A stretch of DNA of 64,000 nucleotides from an uncultured Tropicimonas sp. (GTDB lineage Bacteria > Pseudomonadota > Alphaproteobacteria > Rhodobacterales > Rhodobacteraceae). The notes below the pieces were generated by a model. It made no database searches and was not told where the DNA came from. It was given only the letters and a program-made list of their open reading frames with translations. The stretch spans positions 124,001 to 188,000 of the forward strand of contig CANMIP010000004.1 of the NCBI GenBank assembly GCA_947497945.1, given 5' to 3'. The stretch's first letter is position 1, and every line of letters starts with the position of its first letter. Shown piece after piece: positions 17,671 to 25,243 of the stretch. Both the position numbers and the translations under genes were made by a program.

Positions 17671-17745
<75 letters not shown>

Positions 17746-17825
17746 TTGAATTCGGGCCGGAGACGGCTCGCTGGCGAAACCAAACGGCGCCGTATCTGCG
17801 CCGGCGACAGAGAAAGGGAACGACC

Positions 17826-17951
17826 ATGAAGGTTCGCAACTCGCTCCGCTCGCTGAAATCGCGGCACCGGGATTGCCGTATCGTGCGCCGTAAGGGCCGC
17901 GTGTACGTCATCAACAAGACCCAGCGCCGCTTCAAGGCCCGCCAGGGCTGA
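17826..17951 (+). CDS. rpmJ: 50S ribosomal protein L36
   Basis: A 41-residue basic protein beginning [18 protein letters not shown] and ending [13 protein letters not shown]. It has only one cysteine and so lacks the zinc ribbon of C+ L36; this zinc-free form is the usual one in alphaproteobacteria. It binds 23S rRNA at the base of the L7/L12 stalk. AAAGGGAACGACC precedes the ATG. An intrinsic terminator follows 25 bp after the stop. Confidence 0.97.
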   Translation: MKVRNSLRSLKSRHRDCRIVRRKGRVYVINKTQRRFKARQG

Positions 17952-17976
17952 TATCAGCGACAGACCCATTCGAACG

Positions 17977-18000
17977 AGGCCGCGTTTTCGCGGCCTTTTT
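17977..18000 (+). terminator. Intrinsic terminator after rpmJ
   Basis: Perfect 8-bp stem AGGCCGCG/CGCGGCCT with a TTTT loop, followed by a T-run. It ends the tRNA-Val/rpmJ unit and lies before the convergent gene. Confidence 0.9.
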
Positions 18001-18047
18001 CGTGTCTGGTGTCCTGTCTGCCCCGGCCAGTCCCGCTCCTCCCGGGC

Positions 18048-18932
18048 TCACTTGCGGCGACGCGACGGCTTCTGTCCCTCCCGCTCCCCTCGCTGCGCCC
18101 GAAGGGTTTCGATCGCCCGGTCGCGAAGCGCCGCGAAATCCAGCGTCTTTCGTCCGGAGAAATCCCTGTCTGCCCGGTCCTGCGCCATCTCGTCCAGACT
18201 GCGCGGGCTCTGGAAATACCGGTCGACCCTCTCCCGTTGCCCCGGCTTAAGCGACAGCTCCAGTCGCTCTTCCGCGGCCTGGAAGGCACGGCGCATGGCT
18301 GCGCCATCATTCATTGTCCAGAAACGTCGCCTTGCATCCGGGTGGCCGAACGGGTCGGTCGCCGCCCCGCGCGGCCGTGGCTCCGGACGGATGCCGACGG
18401 CGAGGTTCAGAACCGCCTCCCGCGCCTCCTCCGGCAGGAACCGGCAGATATCGAACAGGCTGTCTTCCGTCGCCTTGCGCACCTCGTCGAGCCAGTCTTC
18501 AGGCACACCGCAATCGAGCAGCGCATCGTCACTCTCATGCGCCAGCAGCAGCGGTTTCGGCGCCGCGCTCTCGGCGATCTTGCGCAGGACAACCTCTTCG
18601 ACACGCTCGCGAATCTCGACGATCTGCGCCGCGCCGGTACGCGGATGCACTTCCAGCCGCCGCTTCTCGGCCCATTTGTAGGCCTCGTCATGGTGGTCGA
18701 CATAGGCGAGCAGGAGGCTGTCGCCGCGCTTGTGCACGATGATCCGGATGTCGCGGTTGACCCGGACGGACCAGAAATACTTGTCCTTCGACTTCTCGAT
18801 CCGGTGGAAGGAGAGGCCCGGGTTTTCCGGGTTCACCTGCAGGTCGAAAGCCGTCTGCTTGATGGCCGCCTGCTCCTTCCGGGTCAGCTTGGCAAGGCCG
18901 TCGGTGAAGCTTTCGGCGATGATGAGTGTCAA
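18048..18932 (-). CDS. RelE-like N-terminal module of a UvrD-type helicase, without the helicase
   Basis: About 294 residues from a TTG start at 18932 (AAGG about 10 bp upstream; a GTG at 18965 is the alternative). Residues 1-85 look like a RelE/ParE fold: ESFTDGLAKLTRKEQAA, then FHRIEKSKDKYFWSVRVNRD, then YVDHHDEAYKWAEKRR. The next part (TGAAQIVEIRERVEE, YGVP-like GVPEDWLDEVRKATEDSL, DPFGHPDARRRFWTM) resembles the linker seen in bacterial UvrD/REP helicases with a RelE-like N-terminus. In those proteins the Walker A motif follows; here the protein ends with a basic tail (SRRRK) and no ATPase. Function unknown. Confidence 0.6.
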   Translation of the reverse strand: MTLIIAESFTDGLAKLTRKEQAAIKQTAFDLQVNPENPGLSFHRIEKSKDKYFWSVRVNRDIRIIVHKRGDSLLLAYVDHHDEAYKWAEKRRLEVHPRTGAAQIVEIRERVEEVVLRKIAESAAPKPLLLAHESDDALLDCGVPEDWLDEVRKATEDSLFDICRFLPEEAREAVLNLAVGIRPEPRPRGAATDPFGHPDARRRFWTMNDGAAMRRAFQAAEERLELSLKPGQRERVDRYFQSPRSLDEMAQDRADRDFSGRKTLDFAALRDRAIETLRAQRGEREGQKPSRRRK

Positions 18933-19000
18933 GGGAACCTGCCTTCCGGTCTGCTGCCGTGCCACTTGACCATGAGAGGTGGAAACCTGTCCAGAGGCCG

Positions 19001-19060
19001 CGCCGCGCCAGCGGCGCCACCGCCGCACGAACCCTGTTCGGCGGCAAGCCCCCCTCGACG
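19001..19060. repeat. Short intergenic repeat R2, copy 2
   Basis: Same 58-bp element as at 16551-16610, with GCGGCGCCACCGCCGC followed by TTCGGCGGCAAGCCCCCCTCG. It lies between the radical SAM gene and the RelE-like gene, both on the minus strand. A shorter piece of the same kind (GCGCCGCGCAGCGGCGCC) occurs near 9174. Confidence 0.55.
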
Positions 19061-19078
19061 CCGGGCGTTCCGCCGGGA

Positions 19079-20335
19079 TTATCTCCGGCCGGAACGCCGG
19101 CTCCGGCGGTTCGATTGCTGGCGGACGACCTGCATCACTTCCTCCACCGGCGTCCCGCGGCGATGCATCTCCGCCATCACCCTCATCCACGGTCCGGCAT
19201 GGCGGAAGAAGCGCGTATAGGCGCCACAGAAATAGTTCAGCCCCGCCTCGCCATCCGCCGTCGAGAGAATCCGGTGTTTCGGGCAGCCCCCGTTGCAGGC
19301 AAACCGGAACTCGCAGGCACGACACTGGCCCGGCAATGTCTCACGCTTGTCCTTGCCGAAGCGGCTTTGCTCCGGGCGGGCAACCAGTTCCGGGATCGGC
19401 GTCTCGGTGATATTGCCCAGCCGGTATTCCGGATAGACGTAGTGGTCACAGGCGTAGAGATCGCCATTATGCTCCAGCGCGAGCGCCTGCCCGCATTCCT
19501 CGGCGAAGACACAGAGCCCGGCCGGCTTGCCGAGCCACAGCCCGAGCTGGACCTCGAAGAACTGAACGAAGACCTTGCCCACGTCGTGACGGATCCACTC
19601 GTCGAAGACGGCGTTGAGGAACACCCCGAAATCCTTTGGCAGCACCGACCACCGCGTGACCTGCGCCTCGATCTCGGCATCGCTCTGCGGCGGGCCGGCA
19701 AGCGAGCCGTCCGGCACGGAGCGTTCGACGATGGGGATGAACTGGATATGCTCGAACCCCACCTTCTTCAGGAACCGGTAGACCTCCTTCGGCTTGCGCG
19801 CGCTTTCGCGCTGCACGACGACGAGGGCGTTGATCTCGACATCATGCGCCTGCAGGATCCGGATCCCCTCCATGACCTTGTCGAAGGATCCCGTTCCATT
19901 GCGATAGTAGCGGTAGCGATCATGGATCTTTTGCGGCCCGTCGATGGAGACGCCGACAAGAAAGCCCTCTTGCTTGAAGAAGCTGGCCCATTCCGCGTCG
20001 ATCAGGGTCGCGTTGGTCTGCAGCGCGTTGCGGATCACCACCCCTTCGGGGCAGTATTTCTGCTCCAGCGCGACCACTCTGCGGAAATAGTCCAGCCCAA
20101 GCATGGTTGGCTCGCCGCCTTGCCAGGAGAACCAGATCTCGGACAGCCCGGAGGCGCGCTGGGCCGCGATATAGTCGCGGATATAGAGCTCCAGCACCTC
20201 GTCGGACATGCGGAACCGCTTCTCCTCCGGGTAGAAGCGCTCTTTCTCGAGATAGTAGCAGTATTTGCAGTCGAGATTGCATTTCGGCCCGATCGGCTTG
20301 GTCATCACCTGGAAGGCGGGCGGGGTCTCGGGCAT
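19079..20335 (-). CDS. Anaerobic sulfatase-maturase-type radical SAM/SPASM enzyme
   Basis: A 418-residue protein. The SAM cluster motif is CNLDCKYCYYLEKERFYP near residue 19. IWFSWQGGEPTMLGLDYF and QTNATLID are typical of anSME. The C-terminal SPASM region carries cysteines for two auxiliary clusters: LCVFAEECGQ, LYACDHYVYPEY, CRACEFRFACNGGCPKHR and FCGAY. Members convert an active-site Cys or Ser of sulfatases to formylglycine without oxygen. No sulfatase gene is in the window, so either the partner is elsewhere or the target is another peptide. GGAG lies 9 bp before the ATG. The C-terminus is very Arg-rich. Confidence 0.85.
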   Translation of the reverse strand: MPETPPAFQVMTKPIGPKCNLDCKYCYYLEKERFYPEEKRFRMSDEVLELYIRDYIAAQRASGLSEIWFSWQGGEPTMLGLDYFRRVVALEQKYCPEGVVIRNALQTNATLIDAEWASFFKQEGFLVGVSIDGPQKIHDRYRYYRNGTGSFDKVMEGIRILQAHDVEINALVVVQRESARKPKEVYRFLKKVGFEHIQFIPIVERSVPDGSLAGPPQSDAEIEAQVTRWSVLPKDFGVFLNAVFDEWIRHDVGKVFVQFFEVQLGLWLGKPAGLCVFAEECGQALALEHNGDLYACDHYVYPEYRLGNITETPIPELVARPEQSRFGKDKRETLPGQCRACEFRFACNGGCPKHRILSTADGEAGLNYFCGAYTRFFRHAGPWMRVMAEMHRRGTPVEEVMQVVRQQSNRRSRRSGRR

Positions 20336-20452
20336 GGACAGGGGCTCCGGTCAGAGGGCAGGCCCCCATATTGGGCCTTTCGCGCGCAACGGCAACCCGG
20401 GCGTGCCGCCGGGCGGCCGCCAGCGAGGGCCGCGCAGCGACGCGACAGGCTG

Positions 20453-20926
20453 TCAGCCCGGGACCGGGTAGCCGCGCCAGGACTTGATCGAGCGCAGCGC
20501 GAAGCTGGTCTGCATGCCGGAGACACCGGGCAGGCGCGCGAGGCAGCGGCGGTGGATATTGTCGTAATGCGCCACATCGCGGGCGACGATGCGCAGGATG
20601 TAGTCGGCCATGCCGGTCGTGAGCACGCATTCGAGGATTTCGTCATAGAGCTGGACGGCCTTTTCGAAGGCGTCCATCGCTTCCTGGCTCTGCGAGGTCA
20701 GGGTGATATCGACGAAGACCTCCAGGTCCAGACCGAGCGCACGCGGGTTCACCCGGGCGGAGTAGCCGTCGATCATACCGCCGGATTCCAGCAGCTTCAC
20801 CCGACGGTGGCAGGCAGAGGTCGACAGGCCGATGCGATCGGCAAGCACGGCGACCGGGATATGAGAATCCCGCTGAAGTTCGCGCAGGATATGCGCATCA
20901 AAGCGATCCACTAGAACGTCCTCCAT
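20453..20926 (-). CDS. Lrp/AsnC-family regulator, probable regulator of ald
   Basis: A 157-residue protein: N-terminal winged helix (RDSHIPVAVLADRIGLSTSA, about 20-40) and a C-terminal RAM effector domain (VFVDITLTSQSQEAMDAFEK; ADYILRIVARDVAHYD). It is transcribed away from the alanine dehydrogenase gene, with a 120-bp shared promoter region. AldR-type Lrp proteins beside ald activate it in response to alanine in other bacteria, so the same role is inferred here. No specific operator could be picked out. Confidence 0.88.
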   Translation of the reverse strand: MEDVLVDRFDAHILRELQRDSHIPVAVLADRIGLSTSACHRRVKLLESGGMIDGYSARVNPRALGLDLEVFVDITLTSQSQEAMDAFEKAVQLYDEILECVLTTGMADYILRIVARDVAHYDNIHRRCLARLPGVSGMQTSFALRSIKSWRGYPVPG

Positions 20927-21046
20927 TTTTACCGCATCTTCGGAAATCTTCCCGGGAAACGCCAGTCCCGCGCATCAAATAAGGATCTGAAACGGTGAGT
21001 TTTGCGCAACACTTGTTGGATCAGCGTTCAGCAAGGAGAACCCGTC

Positions 21047-22165
21047 ATGCAAATCGGTGTCCCGAAGGAAATCAAGAATCACGAATACCGAGTCGGCCTG
21101 ACGCCGGAATCCGTGGCCGAGCTTGTGGCGCACGGGCATGATCTCCTCGTCCAGACCGGCGCCGGTCTCGGGATCGGGGCGGAGGATGCGGCCTACCTGG
21201 CTGCGGGTGCCCGTATCGCCGAGACCGCCGAGGAGGTCTTCGCCGCGGCGGATATGATCGTGAAGGTCAAGGAGCCGCAGCCGGCCGAATGCGCCATGCT
21301 GCGCCCCGGGCAGCTGCTCTATACCTATCTGCATCTCGCGCCCGACCCGGACCAGACCAGGGCACTCGTGGCTTCCGGCGCGACCTGCATCGCCTATGAG
21401 ACCGTCACCAGCCCCTCGGGCGCGCTGCCGCTGCTCAAGCCGATGAGCCAGGTGGCTGGGCGCATGTCGATCCAGGCCGGCGCGACGGCGCTGGAAAAGG
21501 CGCATGGCGGGCGCGGCGTGTTGCTGGGAGGGGTGCCCGGTGTGCGGCCGGGCAAGGTTGTCGTGCTGGGCGGCGGCGTTGTCGGCTTCAACGCGGCGCA
21601 GATGGCCGTGGGGCTGGGCGCCGATGTGACCATCCTCGATCGCAACCCGGATGTGCTGGAGCGGCTGGCAACGCATTTCGAAAGCCGCGCCAAGACGGCC
21701 TATTCGACCCGGACGCGGGTTGCCGAGCTCGTGGCCGAGGCGGATCTCGTTGTCGGCGCGGTGCTGATCCCCGGTGCCGCGGCCCCGAAACTGGTCGCAC
21801 GCGAGCATCTGGCAACGATGAATCCGGGCGCGGTGCTGGTCGATGTTGCCATCGATCAGGGCGGCTGTTTCGAAACCTCGCATGCCACGACCCATGCCGA
21901 ACCGACCTACGAGGTCGACGGGATCGTGCATTACTGCGTTGCCAACATGCCCGGCGGCGTTGCGCGGACCTCGACCTATGCGCTGAACAACGTCACCCTG
22001 CCCTTTGCGCTGCGCATGGCCGATCTCGGCTGGCAGGAAGCGTTGCGGCGGGATGAGCATCTGCGCAACGGGCTGAATGTCTGGGACGGGAAGATCACCT
22101 GTGAAGCCGTCGCCGAGGCGCTTGGCTATGATTTCGTGCCAGCGGAAACCGCGTTGAGCAACTAG
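21047..22165 (+). CDS. ald: Alanine dehydrogenase
   Basis: A 372-residue NAD-dependent enzyme converting L-alanine to pyruvate and ammonia, reversibly. The N-terminus [20 protein letters not shown] is the family signature. Catalytic His is in YTYLHLAPD. The Rossmann loop is [31 protein letters not shown] and [18 protein letters not shown] are further diagnostic blocks. Length is standard. AAGGAG sits 8 bp before the ATG. The divergent Lrp gene is the likely regulator. Confidence 0.95.
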   Translation: MQIGVPKEIKNHEYRVGLTPESVAELVAHGHDLLVQTGAGLGIGAEDAAYLAAGARIAETAEEVFAAADMIVKVKEPQPAECAMLRPGQLLYTYLHLAPDPDQTRALVASGATCIAYETVTSPSGALPLLKPMSQVAGRMSIQAGATALEKAHGGRGVLLGGVPGVRPGKVVVLGGGVVGFNAAQMAVGLGADVTILDRNPDVLERLATHFESRAKTAYSTRTRVAELVAEADLVVGAVLIPGAAAPKLVAREHLATMNPGAVLVDVAIDQGGCFETSHATTHAEPTYEVDGIVHYCVANMPGGVARTSTYALNNVTLPFALRMADLGWQEALRRDEHLRNGLNVWDGKITCEAVAEALGYDFVPAETALSN

Positions 22166-22573
22166 GTCGACGCGGGAGAGAGCGGCGGAAAGTCGGACAG
22201 AGCCGGGCCAGCGCCTGCCCGTAGGGTGGCGCTGCAGCATTTGTGGTCTGCGCTTTATCCCGGGCAGATCCGCAAGAGTTCAGGGCGTTGTGCGCGGGTG
22301 ACAAAGCGCCAGCCCGCCGGGACGGGCAGGCGCTGCCTCTCGGCGATTGCGAGCAATCGCCTGCCGGTAGGGCATTGCGATGCAATGCCCGATAGGACGG
22401 CGGCCTTCGGCCTTGAGTCCGTGCCAATCCGTGCGCTGCTCCGACGGGGCAATCGCGCCATGCCCGCCGATGCAAGGAAGGCCCGCAAAACAAAGAACCC
22501 GGCGCAGGGAGGAGATTGCGCCGGGTTCCGGAACCGCGCTGCCCCGAGGGGCGGCGCGGTCTTTCTCTTTTCA
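22166..22573. repeat. 408-bp convergent gap with dispersed repeat copy B (inverted)
   Basis: Bases about 22201-22450 are copy B of the double-hairpin repeat, inverted relative to copy A. Hairpin 2 is at 22305-22334, again 30 nt with compensating base changes. Between its two hairpin parts, copy B carries two extra palindromes: GGCGATTGC/GCAATCGCC and GGGCATTGC/GCAATGCCC (about 22340-22395). The terminator of the aldolase operon follows. No gene is visible. Confidence 0.7.
22485..22528 (-). terminator. Intrinsic terminator of the iolD-kinase-iolB-aldolase operon
   Basis: Perfect 12-bp stem at 22495-22506 and 22517-22528 (GAACCCGGCGCA and its complement) with a 10-nt loop. On the minus strand it is followed by TTTGTTTTG. 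It lies 45 bp after the aldolase stop. Confidence 0.9.
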
Positions 22574-23404
22574 TCAAGCCGGTTTGAGGCTCCGAAGCGC
22601 CTTGCGGGTCGCGGCGACCACGGGGTCATGGGTCTCCTTGAGGATCGAAACCCGGTCGAAGCGCTCAGGGTCGCGATTGACCGCTTCGCGCAGCGCCGCC
22701 CCGAAGGCCATGCGCAGCTCGGTGCCGATATTGAACTTGCAGATCTTCGAATTCCGCGACAGCTCCAGCCGCTGAGCATCCGGCACGCCGGAGCCGCCAT
22801 GGATGACCAGCGGGACATCGGTCACGGCCTCGATGGCGCGGATGCGCTCGAGATCGAGCCCGGCGCCGTCTTCCTTTTGCAGGTGGACATTGCCGACCGA
22901 GATCGCCATCGCGTCGACACCGGTTTCGCGGGCGAATTTTGCAGCTTCCTCGGGGTCGGTGCCGGCGGATTCCTCGCCCGCGTCATAGCCGACAAAGCCG
23001 ATCTCGCCTTCGCAGGAGATGCCGGCGGCATGGGCCATCTGGGCGATGGCGGCGGTCTCGTCGATATTCTGCCGCAGCGGCTTGCGGGAGCCGTCGAACA
23101 TCACCGAGGTGAAGCCGCAATCCAGCGCAATCCTGCAGTCCTCATGGGTGTAGCCGTGGTCGAGATGGGCCACGACGGGGACGCTGGCCTCTTCGGCCAG
23201 GGTGATGAACATCCTGGCCAGGATCGGCAGCGGCGTGTGCTCGCGGCAGCCGGGGCCGGCCTGCAGGATGACCGGGCAGTTCTCGGCTTCGGCGGCGGCG
23301 ACGAAGGCGCGCATGTCCTCCCAGCCGAGGGTGACGAGGCCACCCACGGCATAGCCCTGTTTCAGGGCCGGCTGGAGGACGTCGGAGAGAGTGACGAGGC
23401 TCAT
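22574..23404 (-). CDS. iolJ: Class II aldolase, IolJ-like (cluster 1)
   Basis: A 276-residue zinc-dependent class II aldolase. Metal and substrate motifs are PVVAHLDHGYTHEDC, CEGEIGFVG, AISVGNVH, and VIHGGSGVPDAQ. Placed last in an operon with iolB-, kinase- and iolD-like genes, it should split 2-deoxy-5-keto-gluconate 6-phosphate into dihydroxyacetone phosphate and malonate semialdehyde. Tagatose- or fructose-bisphosphate aldolase activity is the family alternative. Its start overlaps the iolB-like stop by 4 bp (ATGA), so the two are coupled. It duplicates the DUF2090 aldolase domain of cluster 2. Confidence 0.82.
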   Translation of the reverse strand: MSLVTLSDVLQPALKQGYAVGGLVTLGWEDMRAFVAAAEAENCPVILQAGPGCREHTPLPILARMFITLAEEASVPVVAHLDHGYTHEDCRIALDCGFTSVMFDGSRKPLRQNIDETAAIAQMAHAAGISCEGEIGFVGYDAGEESAGTDPEEAAKFARETGVDAMAISVGNVHLQKEDGAGLDLERIRAIEAVTDVPLVIHGGSGVPDAQRLELSRNSKICKFNIGTELRMAFGAALREAVNRDPERFDRVSILKETHDPVVAATRKALRSLKPA

Positions 23405-24243
23405 TTGAACTTCGCCACCATGTCCTTGATGCCCGGGATCGTGTCGAGCTGGGCGGCATGGGTCGGCTGGAAATACTGCACCAGCGAGCGCTGGCTCAGG
23501 CCACCGAGGATGGTGAAGTAGTACATTTCATAGCCCGGCAACACGCAGCAGGGGTGGTAGCCCTTGTCGATCATGATCGTGGAGCCATCGACGATGTGAT
23601 AGGCATCGCCCGAGAGGTTGTCCTCGCGCTGGAGCATCTGCAGGCCAGACCCGTAATTCGGCTTGAAGCGGAAGTTGTAGGTCTCGTCATGGCGCGTCTC
23701 GTCCGGCAGGCGATCGGTGTCATGCTTGTGGCTCGGGAAGCCGGACCAGCCGCCCTGCCCGACCGTGAACAGCTCCGAGACCAGCAGGCGACCGACCTTG
23801 TCATGCTGCTTCTGGCCGAGGATGTGCTTGATCTTGCGGTGGGTCTTGGTGTCGTCCGAGCCGTATTGCACGAGGTCGATCTCGTCGCCGCGCACGTCGA
23901 ACGGGTCCAGCACCTTCTCGTATTTGGCGCCGGCCACGAAGACTTCCGCCTCGTCGGAGACGCAGACCATCGTCGCCTTCGCACCCGTGGGCACATAGAC
24001 GCCTTCCGGCTCGCCGTCCCAGACATCAACGCCGCGATTGCCGAGCTTGGGGAAGGCCACGCCTTCGACATCGAGATCGACCGTGCCGGTGGCGGGGGCG
24101 ACGCAGGTCTCGTAGCCCGGGACCTGGTATTCGAAGGCATCGCCCTTCTTGAGCTTGACGATGTTGAAGTAGTTTAGCGGAACGAGCTTGTCGCCGGCAT
24201 CGACGATCGGCTTGTTCTGGTTGTCAAACGGAGGGATGTGCAT
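23401..24243 (-). CDS. iolB: IolB-like 5-deoxy-glucuronate isomerase (cluster 1)
   Basis: A 280-residue double-cupin protein of the IolB/KduI family. Conserved parts are VGRLLVSELFTVGQGGWSGF, then PSHKHDTDRLPDETRHDETY (metal-binding His pairs and Glu), and IDKGYHPCCVLPGYEMYYF. In inositol breakdown IolB isomerises 5-deoxy-glucuronate to 2-deoxy-5-keto-gluconate. It is well diverged from the second iolB at 38066. The start at 24243 has GGGAGAA upstream. It follows the kinase by 13 bp and overlaps the aldolase by 4 bp. Confidence 0.82.
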   Translation of the reverse strand: MHIPPFDNQNKPIVDAGDKLVPLNYFNIVKLKKGDAFEYQVPGYETCVAPATGTVDLDVEGVAFPKLGNRGVDVWDGEPEGVYVPTGAKATMVCVSDEAEVFVAGAKYEKVLDPFDVRGDEIDLVQYGSDDTKTHRKIKHILGQKQHDKVGRLLVSELFTVGQGGWSGFPSHKHDTDRLPDETRHDETYNFRFKPNYGSGLQMLQREDNLSGDAYHIVDGSTIMIDKGYHPCCVLPGYEMYYFTILGGLSQRSLVQYFQPTHAAQLDTIPGIKDMVAKFK

Positions 24244-24256
24244 TGTCTTCTCCCTT

Positions 24257-25240
24257 TCAGGCCTCGGTCGGGCCGGGATGTGTTGCAAGGAACGCGTCGA
24301 GCTGCGCCGTGGTCGGCATGGCGGGCGCACAGCCCGGTTGGGAGACGACGATGGAGGCACATGCGGAGCCGCGCAAGACGGCTTCCTTGAGCGGGCGGCC
24401 TTCGGCGATGCCCGCGAGCAGGCCGGCCATGAAGCTGTCGCCGGCGCCATTCGGCTTGACGGCAGTGACGGGGTAGATGCCGGTGCGGATTTCCTGGCCT
24501 TCGAAGAAGGTCACGGCGCCCGACTGGCCCATCTTGTAGATCACCATCCGGCCCGGACGCTGCGCAAGCTCGCGCGCCTTGTCCATGCCCTTCTCGATAC
24601 CGCCGGCCATGAAGCCGAATTCCTCGTCATTGCCGACGATGAGATCGCTCTCTTCGCCCGCGCGCGACAGGACCTCGGCGGCAACCTGCGGCGACGGCCA
24701 GGAATAGGGACGGTAGTCGACATCAAAGATAACCGGCATGCCGACTTTCCGGGCATTCTCGAACGCCCGGAATGTGGAGCCACGCGAGGGCTCCGCGGCG
24801 AAGACGGTGCCTGCGGTGATCAGCGCGCCGAAATCGCTGTAATTCACCCGGTCCACGTCTTCGGTCGTGACCTGAAAATCCACCGCGTTGTTGCGGTAGA
24901 TGCAGTTCTGGAAATCCTCCAGCACGCTCTCATAGACCGCGAGCGAGATGCGATACTCGCCGTCCAGCACCTTCAGATACTGGGTGTCGACGCCGTAATG
25001 CTGCAGCTTGTTGGTGCAGAAGCGGCCGACACAGTCGTTGGAGACGGAGGTGACGAGGGCCGACTGGCCCCCGAGCTTGCAAAGACCTGCGCAGATATTG
25101 GCCGAGGACCCCCCCAGATCTGAACGGAAGCTCTCGGCATGTTCTGCCTTGGTGCCCGCGGGTTCGGCGAACATGTCCATGCCCGCCCTCCCGAAGACCG
25201 CGAATTTGTTGCGGCGGATGCCGTCAATCAAAGCGCTCAT
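24257..25240 (-). CDS. PfkB-family sugar kinase, IolC-like (cluster 1)
   Basis: A 327-residue ribokinase-fold kinase. The N-terminal sugar site is FAVFGRAGMDMFAEPAG with DLGGSSANICAGLCKLGG; the ATP/anion-hole motif is KPNGAGDSFMAGLL (about 264-277) with the catalytic Asp. By context it would phosphorylate 2-deoxy-5-keto-gluconate, as IolC does. It is only distantly like the kinase half of the cluster 2 fusion and has no aldolase domain. It starts 3 bp after the iolD stop, so tight operon coupling is expected. Another sugar acid as substrate is possible. Confidence 0.8.
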   Translation of the reverse strand: MSALIDGIRRNKFAVFGRAGMDMFAEPAGTKAEHAESFRSDLGGSSANICAGLCKLGGQSALVTSVSNDCVGRFCTNKLQHYGVDTQYLKVLDGEYRISLAVYESVLEDFQNCIYRNNAVDFQVTTEDVDRVNYSDFGALITAGTVFAAEPSRGSTFRAFENARKVGMPVIFDVDYRPYSWPSPQVAAEVLSRAGEESDLIVGNDEEFGFMAGGIEKGMDKARELAQRPGRMVIYKMGQSGAVTFFEGQEIRTGIYPVTAVKPNGAGDSFMAGLLAGIAEGRPLKEAVLRGSACASIVVSQPGCAPAMPTTAQLDAFLATHPGPTEA

Positions 25241-25243
25241 GGA

